DNA of 64,000 nt from Phycomyces blakesleeanus NRRL 1555(-) (Eukaryota; Mucoromycota; Mucoromycetes; Mucorales; Phycomycetaceae), in assembly GCF_001638985.1 (NCBI RefSeq), contig NW_017265155.1, forward strand, positions 372,001 to 436,000, read 5' to 3'. Shown piece after piece: positions 11,743 to 20,193 of this stretch. Made by a program: the position numbers and the translations under genes. The notes under the pieces were generated by a model. It made no database searches. It was not told the DNA's origin and was given only the letters and a program-made list of their open reading frames with translations. Numbering within the stretch: the first letter of the stretch is position 1; each line of letters starts with the position of its first letter.

Positions 11743-12618
11743 TCAGATAATCGTTGTCAAACCTGGTATATAATTCGAATTGCCAGGCTCAATTGGTGGA
11801 GGCACAAGAGGTTTTGCAGGCCTTGGTCGTGGCCGGGGACGAAATGTGGAGACGATCTTTTGAAAAAGTGTACCAGGAAGAGTATGTGGTCTGAAAGTCG
11901 TGTTTGGTGAGTGAAGTCCTAGTGATACTAAAAGATGGCTAGGAAGCTTCTGTGGACCTGGCTCGCCTTTTAACGATATTTCGTCTTCTGATTCTGAGCT
12001 TTTGATATTTGAATCAAGCATAAACGAAGATCGAAGAGAGGGAGTACTACAGTAGTGGCGTAGTGAATGACAGGTCTTTCCGATGTCCACGAGTCGCTTA
12101 GGGTCAGTGACAAACGGAAGAAATGCGCCAACTCGCATCAACTCAAGCACCTGACTTGCTGCTGGGCACAGTATGGCTGGGTGATAATTTAAGGCTGTGT
12201 AGTAGGTATTTAATAAACCTTGGCGAATGTCGGATGGAATGTTGATCTCCTGGGATGAGTTGACCATAATAAAGCGTGTGATAATATCTTCAAATCGCAT
12301 CTTGAGTTTTTCGAATCGTAACAATTCTTCTGGACTCAGTTTGTAGTTTTCAATGGTTGAGAAATAAAACGGTTGAGAGTTTTTGAGTATGACATTGTCG
12401 GTGGTGAGATCAAGTGTTGAGTCTCCAAAATAAAGTCGGGCAGCTTCATGATAGCTTGATACAGCCTTGTAAAATGCCAGATTTTCTGCACAGTATGTGT
12501 GTTCAAGGTATAGACTAAAGTCGTCGTAGCTAAATGGGCTCTGGGTTCGGTTCTGAAGAACCATCTCCAGAGTGACTCCCTCTAGAGCTGATGAAGGATG
12601 AAGTGTGGATGAGATCAT
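11743..12618 (-). CDS. RGS-domain protein (G-protein signalling regulator)
   Basis: RGS domains speed up GTP hydrolysis by G-alpha subunits and so end receptor signals. This single-exon ORF gives 291 aa from the ATG at 12618; the frame stays open to an ATG at 12708, but those 30 extra residues are hydrophobic and unlike RGS N-termini. The RGS core begins with LEMVLQNRTQSPFSYDDF, then YLEHTYCAENLAFYKAV, and ends with NYHPAILCPAASQVLELM, all about residues 15-175. The tail is disordered with PRPRPRPAKP near the C-terminus. The domain order resembles short fungal RGS proteins. It converges on the SET gene with a 206-nt gap. Confidence 0.85.
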   Translation of the reverse strand: MISSTLHPSSALEGVTLEMVLQNRTQSPFSYDDFSLYLEHTYCAENLAFYKAVSSYHEAARLYFGDSTLDLTTDNVILKNSQPFYFSTIENYKLSPEELLRFEKLKMRFEDIITRFIMVNSSQEINIPSDIRQGLLNTYYTALNYHPAILCPAASQVLELMRVGAFLPFVTDPKRLVDIGKTCHSLRHYCSTPSLRSSFMLDSNIKSSESEDEISLKGEPGPQKLPSHLLVSLGLHSPNTTFRPHTLPGTLFQKIVSTFRPRPRPRPAKPLVPPPIEPGNSNYIPGLTTII

Positions 12619-12708
12619 GACGAATAGTAGATGAACATTGAGTAAACAACCCTTTCCTCTTGTAAGATCAACATTGTTGTTTATCAAGAACGTGAATTGC
12701 AGGGACAC

Positions 12709-13423
12709 GACACTCTCTTACGGGATACGAGGCATTTGTGAAACCCAATAGATTTTTTTTTTATTTATTAGTAATATTATTATTGCCCCACGCCAGGCAG
12801 ATATGTGTACATGTTGTATTTTTTTTTATCTTGAGTCAAGGTCCGAGCACTTGTACTATGTATTGTCCATCATAAGATAAAGCCCATGTACACCAGTAAG
12901 CAATATAGATAAATATACATATATTGTAATATATATTGTGCGTGTGTATATGTGTGAGCATACATGTACACAATTTATATATACATATATTAGTTATGTA
13001 TTTAAACAATTATTGATAATGAAGAACAAGAACAAGAAGGTCCGAGGTCCCACAAACAGAAGAATATTAAGTGGAACGATACAATGCTTCCAAGAAGTAA
13101 TGTCGCAGCCAATTAAAATCGATATTACTGGCCAATCAAAATTGATTTCATAGTCTCAGAAATGGAAGTTGTATTTTTAGTAACCATTTTGCTTGATCAT
13201 AAAATCGTGTCGCGATTCATGGCACTCCAAAGATATAAATGCAAAGTAATTTGCTTCTTCATGTGTTTTTTTTCAGGCTTTACAATAACGCAAGTATAAT
13301 ATACTTATATACATATGAGCATGGAAATGATGTTAATGAGAGCAGTGATCTTGTTTATATAGACTGGATCGTTGATCGAAATGAGTTTATTGTTGAGACA
13401 GTTGCTGTACTCTGCAGAGTACT
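12709..13423. other. AT-rich intergenic stretch
   Basis: No gene is supported. It includes T runs near 12757-12770 and 12820-12828 and TA/TG-rich DNA around 12910-12990. Confidence 0.4.
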
Positions 13424-13870
13424 TTGAAAATTCCGGCATTCATTGAGCCTTATTTGACCTGCCCAGTATTGAAAGCAGTTTTAAGAGCTGTTAAAAAGAA
13501 TGTTTGTAAGTTTATCTTGCCCAAAGAGCATAAGCTGACGAGTATTAACTTCATTGGCAATAATCCCTCTGCAACTTATGTTGAAGTTACCGAGCAGGTA
13601 GAGAAGCCATTTCATTACTTTAAAGTTTCACCCAGAGTTGTTCATAGCTTTATAATAGACGAGTGTAACATTTCATATATATATATATATTTAAAAAAAG
13701 GCAGAGATCCACTTATGAAAGACCCTCATATAATTATGAATAACGCACCCATTTACACACAGGAAACTATAAAATATATTGGGTATCGACTATATCAATG
13801 TGCGCATATTCCTGATTTACTCTTTGATGCTTAACCTAATAAAACAACTGTTAACATTGTAAGAGAGTAA
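13424..13870 (+). pseudogene. IS630-type (DDE_3) transposase relic
   Basis: The 136-codon open frame holds pieces of an IS630/Tc1-superfamily transposase. VSPRVVHSFIIDECNI fits the strand carrying the first catalytic Asp, and HIIMNNAPIYT fits the second, normally with DN in place of NN, so this acidic residue is lost. About 60 residues expected between the two are missing. After IP the frame breaks: in another frame the DNA reads YSLMLNLIKQL, matching the usual YSPxLNPIEQ block with the third acidic residue. A deletion, a lost Asp and a frameshift together show a dead copy. I did not find terminal repeats. Confidence 0.7.
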
Positions 13871-14872
13871 AGCTTAAAACCATAATGTTCTATAAAAGAC
13901 ATTATAAGAAGAAAAAATAAGTATAAAAGCCTGTAAGAGGATAAGAAAAAACCCACTACAAAGTTTTCCTTTCGCATTGATTCTGTTACCAGCATAAATG
14001 ACGAGAAAAAAAAGTATATTTAATAACAACTAAAGGCTTCTTCAAATATTACAGTTTAGAGCTTAAGAATTTGGTAAGCAGGGACCAAATAGTAACTTTT
14101 TTTTTACTATAAATCATGAAATATTTGCTTTTTTGTTATTATTTGCTACATTAAGCGCCATGGTCCTTCATTTAATATTGGACACTGTCTGCGTATATTA
14201 AAGAACTACACTGACACTCGTAGGATGTGAACGCCATTCAAAATTTTTATTTTTCTGCGTAATATAATTCTTACCTGTAGAATGAAGAACTTCATGTTTA
14301 GTAATTGTGGGTAAGCAAAATAAAACCAAAATAAATAAAAAGTAATGCTGATTCACCTTTGGCAACTGTATACAAGAAAAAAAAAACAAAATTCTATTAA
14401 GTCCATGAGAATTGGATGCATTTATGTAGAGAGAACTCCTTTAAACCATCTTCAGTATCCACCAGCATCATCTTCTAGTTCTACCACATCATGTTTTAAT
14501 GAGGAAAACAAAAAAGATATGTTCATCAGTGAAATTCAAGGCTGTAAGTAATTTCAATAGTGTGTGTATATATCTTTGTTGATAACTTTTAATAATTATA
14601 TGCATTAGTGCCACTAAAGATTTTATATCACATGTATTTTCTGAAAAGTATATTGAGCTCAGAGAGTATAGGAACACAGGCAATTGATCTGTCAAAGAGA
14701 GTAATATAAATGAGTATTTAATATGAAGTCTTTATCTGAAACAAGAAGTCTAATATTTGAACCAACATTGAGCCATATTCCATAAGTATTTAAGCCATTA
14801 TCATCATAGCCTACTTCGATTACTACAACCTATAATCAAACGTTTATAGTTGATATTTTTAATTAAAAAAAG
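13871..14872. other. Intergenic stretch between relics
   Basis: AT-rich. A 68-codon frame at 14345-14551 is Ser-rich near its end and has no recognised motif. Nothing else is supported. Confidence 0.4.
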
Positions 14873-15091
14873 GGTATCCAAGCTCTTGATTATGTGAGTT
14901 TCTTCACCAAACCTAATGGTGTGCAGTTGTTAATTGTATAAGTAATACCAGAAGACAGCGTGCTCTGTATTGATTTGCTTATACGTATTGCCATCAAAAA
15001 CAATAAACGTTTGAAGGAATTGGCTGTAGATAATGAGCACATTCTGAAGATTATTAGATACCTTCAAGGGCATATTGATCAATGTACTTAA
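14873..15091 (+). pseudogene. Unidentified coding remnant with one internal stop
   Basis: One frame reads 72 codons with a single TAA after 22 codons and looks protein-like throughout: IQALDYVSFFTKPNGVQLL before the stop, and SVLCIDLLIRIAIKNN plus ELAVDNEHILKIIRYLQ after it, all amphipathic helix in character. There is no start codon or splice context. It may be a fragment of a decayed gene or transposon; the family is not recognised. Confidence 0.35.
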
Positions 15092-16237
15092 AATGGTACT
15101 TTCCAGCAAAAATATTGAGAAACAAGTAATAGTAGCACAAACAAATAGAATAAGTTATCTCAGGTTGCTCAATATTTGATCCATCTCAAAAGAGTCTTGT
15201 CAATTTTGTTTGCTAAACAGTTTAAAGTATTAGCTATATGAAAGAAGGAACATATCGGATATATCTAAATTTTTTTATATGGGGGTTTATACTGTAAAGA
15301 TCGAGTAGACTCGAATCCCTCCTTTGTTTTAGTGTAGTACATGACAAATTGAAAAAAAAAAGACTACAGATCCTGAAGGCTTCTAATAGCTATAATATTC
15401 TTGGCAATCGAATTAAATAATATATGTATTTTCTTGACAGCTGGTAGTATCACATCAATTGTATATCCCAAGCGACACATTGACAGATATGTTCTCAATA
15501 GTAGCTAGTGATTAAGACCCCAAAGCTGCAAAGAATGAACCTTGTGCTTACAAATCATTTCTAGTAAGCAATACGTTTTATTGTTGTTGGATTAAAATAT
15601 AATAATAATATAAAAAAAGTGAAAAATTATAGCCGTGTATTTGTGAGTGTACAATCAAATGTGCTACAAAATTAGCACGCGTGCAAGGCATTGGGCTCAA
15701 TCAGTGACACTTACCTCGGCACAATACAAATTAGACTTTTCGACTATAAGAGCTACATTTGATAAAAATAGACTCTTGAGACTAAATGTGAAGAATATTG
15801 CGTCAAATTAGCACACAAGGTTGCGTTTTCTTATTATTCTTCTTTTAAATCACTCACTATCTTTTTGCTAGAAGTCAAATCCACTGAAGTCTTGTTTAAT
15901 TAACTACCTTATTCATTCATTTGTCTTGTCAAAATATCTGCTCTACTGAATCACTATGAATAAAAGCATATAAATGTCTTACATAAACAATGGTGTGTAT
16001 CGCTTGTTTTATTCATCAAAGAGAAACACGAGAAGCCTGAGCTTAAGAAAATCCCAGAAAAGCAGGGTATCTTTGCGTAGCCAATTTTTATATAGGTATG
16101 TACTTTATGCATAATATCCTTTTATTATTACTGTTATTATTACTATTACTATTACTGTTATTATTACTGTTATTATTACTATTGCTATTGCTATTATTAT
16201 TATTATTATCAAGAAAATTAAAATGTCATCCTAGTTC
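15092..16237. other. AT-rich intergenic stretch with trinucleotide repeats
   Basis: No gene is seen. From about 16121 to 16210 there is a long run of ATT/ACT/GTT triplets. The phrase AAATTAGCAC occurs at about 15669 and about 15808, perhaps a trace of an old element. Confidence 0.4.
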
Positions 16238-18022
16238 TTAAATCAGAATATTTTTAACAGATCCACACTCCAAAGATACATAACCAGCCAGAATAATACG
16301 CTTTTCGTTCTTTATGTCCGAAAACTCCTTACAGTTAGAGTCGCCCTCAGCTTCTAGACTCCAAATATATGCATATTTATTACTATTAGTGGTATTACTA
16401 TTATACTTATTTTTGAATTTTTTTTTACCTGCAATTGATTCCCATTCACTAGTAACTATCTTGGTCCCGGGACTAAAATACTTTCGGTACCAAGCTACAG
16501 CATTCTTTTGTCTACCTGGTACTAATGGATTATGCTGAAGCACCCTAAAAAGGACCGCCGCCTCACAATCGTCATAAATCTGGCAGTTTGCCCGAAAAGA
16601 AAATCGCATATTTTCCATCTGAAATGTATCGAGACAACTGTATTTCATTTTGATAGGAATTATATTATTCACCTCTCCAGACTTGCTAGGTATCATAACC
16701 CCATGAAGGTGCAAAAACTTCAATCGCCTGCAGCGACGTGATATATACGAAAACAAACGGTACACTGTGTGGGTGTTGCACATCTTAAAAGTTCGCAAGC
16801 CATGGCACCCAGTTACAAAAGGCCTACTCGGTTCAATATCAACGCTTCTCACAAAAAGATTCAAACTTTTTAGGGACGGAAAATTGTCCAAAAGATGATT
16901 GATACTAAATGTCATATAAGGGGCAGTGATCTTTAAATCAACAAGGAAGGGACAATGACAGAGTGCTTGAGAAATGGCTAGCTTATCCTGAGATCTTCCT
17001 TGTATTTCCAGATTCAGTTTTTTAAGGGTTTTGGAGAACATCATGATCTTATCAGTCGTTTCTGCTCCATCTGTCAGGTCGCATATACGTATCTTGATTG
17101 AGCATGAAATATTCTTTATTGGTGAATTGAGCTCGTGTAGCTTGTCAAGAAGCACGTGGGTCATTCTGCCATGCCCATCCCGGTAGTTTAAGTTAATTGT
17201 ATCTAGATATCTGAATGAGCTCATCAGACGGCCTGTGTCTGTTTGCTCATTATGGGGGAGGTTTAAGGATGTATCGATTCCTCTCTTGTTTATCCATGTT
17301 ATTGCCCGCAGATTGGGGTATTTGTTCTCCCAATAATAGAGCCATCCAAGGTCAACCTCTTTACTAGTAAACTCTAAAGTCAGCAATTTGGGAGCCCGGT
17401 CAATCCTTGAGATCATTGTGTTATCTTGTGGTGATATTCTGTCAAGTTTTACCCCAAGCTTTAGGGTCTCGAGTTTTTGTAGACACTGGTGGAGTACATC
17501 AATATCTTTCCACGTAAATCTCATCGTATTGATTCGATTTCCGCTCGCAATATCCAAGTGCACTAGGTGAGGTAAATGACATAGAATAAAGAGTGCCTGG
17601 TCTGTGGTGAGTGGCTTTATGGATCTGGACGGCCCAAATATCTGAAACGTTTCCCAGGCTAACTTTAATGAGCTTTTCAGAGCTCCAATAATTCCAATAT
17701 TTTTGTGAGAACGAGTCTGGTCTTTTAATAAGTGAAAGATATTTGCCTTGGAAGCCTTAGGGATTGCATCTGTTGCATTTGGATGCAGAGTGAGTCGACT
17801 GGTATCCTTTCTGTAACTTCTCAGTCCGGCTGTGTGACAAGTAAGGGTGCTGTAAAAGCCATGTGCATCAGTCGTTGAACAAATCCGAACATCATCCCAC
17901 AAAACTTCCATGAATGCTGTGTTCCATTCTCGACAGACCAATCCGGCCTGACTCAAATCATGTAATTCCAAAAAACCGGAAATATAGTAAAGAAGTTCAA
18001 AAGGGATTCTGGGAATAGACAT
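16238..18022 (-). CDS. F-box protein with LRR-like repeats, 594 aa
   Basis: F-box proteins bring substrates to SCF ubiquitin ligases by binding Skp1. The single-exon ORF opens with a clear F-box: IPFELLYYISGFLELHDLSQ then LVCREWN (about residues 5-35). The remaining 500 residues contain irregular leucine-rich segments, for example LCHLPHLVHLDIASGN, LQKLETLKLGV, FPSLKSLNLFV and CRRLKFLHLHG, as in fungal F-box/LRR proteins. Such genes form large families in Mucoromycota. It lies between transposon relics, so it may belong to a fast-changing region, but the frame is intact over 594 codons. The substrate is unknown. Confidence 0.85.
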   Translation of the reverse strand: MSIPRIPFELLYYISGFLELHDLSQAGLVCREWNTAFMEVLWDDVRICSTTDAHGFYSTLTCHTAGLRSYRKDTSRLTLHPNATDAIPKASKANIFHLLKDQTRSHKNIGIIGALKSSLKLAWETFQIFGPSRSIKPLTTDQALFILCHLPHLVHLDIASGNRINTMRFTWKDIDVLHQCLQKLETLKLGVKLDRISPQDNTMISRIDRAPKLLTLEFTSKEVDLGWLYYWENKYPNLRAITWINKRGIDTSLNLPHNEQTDTGRLMSSFRYLDTINLNYRDGHGRMTHVLLDKLHELNSPIKNISCSIKIRICDLTDGAETTDKIMMFSKTLKKLNLEIQGRSQDKLAISQALCHCPFLVDLKITAPYMTFSINHLLDNFPSLKSLNLFVRSVDIEPSRPFVTGCHGLRTFKMCNTHTVYRLFSYISRRCRRLKFLHLHGVMIPSKSGEVNNIIPIKMKYSCLDTFQMENMRFSFRANCQIYDDCEAAVLFRVLQHNPLVPGRQKNAVAWYRKYFSPGTKIVTSEWESIAGKKKFKNKYNSNTTNSNKYAYIWSLEAEGDSNCKEFSDIKNEKRIILAGYVSLECGSVKNILI

Positions 18023-18439
18023 TTTAGGTAAACATAAAGGAATAATTCATAGCTATTAAATAAAATTCTATTTTATTTATGGATATTAGATAAGAAATTA
18101 AGTCATTGATATACTCATCATTTATATTTTAAGATACAATGAATAAAAATATTATTTTTTATATATCTTTGTTTTAGAACTATGATTTTATCTTTGTTGT
18201 TGAAAGTAAAGAAGACCAAAATTCATAATTACTTTACGTATACTTATATATATATATATATATATATATATCCCACTTTTTACTCCACCCTGTTTTTGCA
18301 GTCTGCAGAGCACATTCTCCCAACTTCTTCAACTCAGTACAAGAATTAAAGACGATAAAATTATTCAAATCTAATAGCTTACCAACGGTATCGTGGGTGT
18401 ATCCTAGGCGGTAACCAGGAGTGAATATTTTTATCTTAT
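18023..18439. other. Spacer 3' of the Fanzor relic, with a TA microsatellite
   Basis: A (TA)n tract lies at about 18243-18271. Directly 3' of the Fanzor stop (minus strand, about 18425-18380) is a short stretch richer in GC than its surroundings. In Fanzor and TnpB elements the guide RNA usually comes from this side of the gene, so an old omega-RNA could lie here; there is no proof. Confidence 0.3.
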
Positions 18440-19490
18440 TTAAATTCTTGTCAGTCTTTGTCTCAAACGACGACCCTCCTGAAGATCTCCTTCTGCTTGT
18501 CTTCTAATACGTCCAATCTGAATAACACGGGTGAGCCTTTCAGGTATAGTGCCATTATATCTCGGATCGTTAAGGATATGTTGGAAGCTTAGGAAAGAAG
18601 CAAGGTCTCGATTCCACGAACGATGCATACCCTCTGACTGATCCGTGTTCTCCAAACAATTTAGATTGTTACATCTAAAAGGACTTGTCAGAATAAATGG
18701 TAATAAAAATGGAGTGGTTGTAGAATTTACCTTAAAAGACCATGGTATGTCACAGTTGATATTCTGGTGCGGCGATATGGGCGAGGGTTTAGGACTTGCT
18801 TGAATTTCCCAAAAGATAGGCGAGAGAGCGAAAGACAGTCTATGGACGTACTGCACTAATTAATTAAACAAACATTGGGTCCGTGTTTGCAAAGTAGCCT
18901 TCTCACTTTCATGTTTTTGCTTAGCTCATGGTACTCGATGTAAGACACATTATGGGCCAAAGTCGACGTGAATATTGCGCGTTAGAAGTTTATTAGATTG
19001 AGATTGGGTGATATAGGAGGAGAGGCAAAGCTTGCGGAATAAGATTTAATGACTGGTTTGACTTTTATTATTAGCGCAAAAGGAACTGAGGGTAAAGGAA
19101 CGTGTAGTAATATAGGCATTGCCATGGTGGTTAATGAGATGTCGGTTCAGTCTTCTTTTCTTCTGTTATTTAGCAGGATTCAGGGCTACGATCGATCAAT
19201 GGAAGAAACATCTGGTCAAAAAGTCTTGTTTGATCCACTCATTAAGGTCAAAGGATATGCCGGGTGCTAGCTCGCCAAGGAAGACGTACTTACTAAATAT
19301 GTAGGTTTGTGTGTTTGTGATGGTTATGCGCATTTTATAAACCAGGTCTTGTTGCGGGACAAGGACTTCTGGTATCTACCAGGTCGTTTTTAATGTCGAA
19401 TTGACAATAAGGTCTCGGAATGGGGTAGTTTTACTCATTGTCTTCCAATTCACAAAGGATTGGAGCATTATCTCAGCTTTGATAATACCT
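18440..19490 (-). pseudogene. Fanzor (eukaryotic TnpB-like, RNA-guided nuclease family) relic
   Basis: Fanzors are transposon-carried nucleases guided by an RNA. On the minus strand this region reads as a broken copy. The 5' part (about 19470-19200) shows a frame with TNTQTYIFSKYVFLGELAPG, with stops inside. The 3' part keeps NVSYIEYHELSKNMKVRRLL, CKHGPNVCLIN, a TAG stop at 18856-18858, TSIDC, then KFKQVLNPRPYRR and TYHGLLRC. A 56-nt intron (18675-18730) splits the Arg codon of LLRC, and splicing it restores RCNNLNC. Then comes HRSWNRDLASFLSF with the RuvC-III Asp, and the stop at 18440. The TAG sits where the family has the RuvC-II Glu, and I see no RuvC-I DPG. The middle is shortened. It is dead as a nuclease. 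Confidence 0.7.
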
Positions 19491-20193
19491 TATCTAAAAT
19501 ATTTACTTTAATAATAACATAACGCACAAACACACGAACATAAAGGAACCTTTTTCGCTTGTAAATCTTGAGCTCTTTCTGATTTTTATTGTTTTTGCAA
19601 GTTATTTACCTTTCAAACGTAACCGTAAATATACACTCATTATTTACAGCTAATCAAAGTGATTTCAGAAATACTGGCTAGAGATAGACTCAAGGGTTTG
19701 ATTTATGGGTTTAACTATACGCTTTGTCCCTTTATTATTGATATTATACAAAATGGTAGATTGGTTTACACAGACAAGATAATTTTGTTTACTATCTTAC
19801 TTATAATACATGGTTTTCAATATGAGCAATTAATTAAATATAGACAGCAATATATTTAAAGGTGAATATGATACCCTTGCTAAGAAATAAAATACGTGGT
19901 ATTGTGAGTAAAGACCTTTTAAATATAAAGCGAATTAAAACTAGCGTATTTTACAAAAAAATAAATAAAAATAATCGATGACTCTATCTACAAAACTACA
20001 CACCACAGCTTGTCTTTAGATCTCCATTTTATCATCAAATCAACCCCGAACACCTCCCCACCTCCTCCTCCTCTCCACACCGATCAAAAAAATAAATTCC
20101 TCCGCCCATACACAGAAGCATTTTTTTTTACAGTACAGAAATTTGGCAGCTAAACCAGTAAAAAAAAAATAGTGACATTACACCTTAATTACA
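19491..20193. other. AT-rich spacer upstream of GatB
   Basis: No gene is supported; a 66-codon frame at 19659-19859 is hydrophobic and AT-driven. A CT-rich patch (about 20043-20078) and a T run lie 115-150 nt before the GatB ATG and could be part of its promoter. Confidence 0.4.

Noticed and set aside
15300..15330. A GAGTAGACTCGAATCCCTCC stretch resembling a tRNA T-arm
   Set aside because: No matching acceptor, D or anticodon arm could be found around it.
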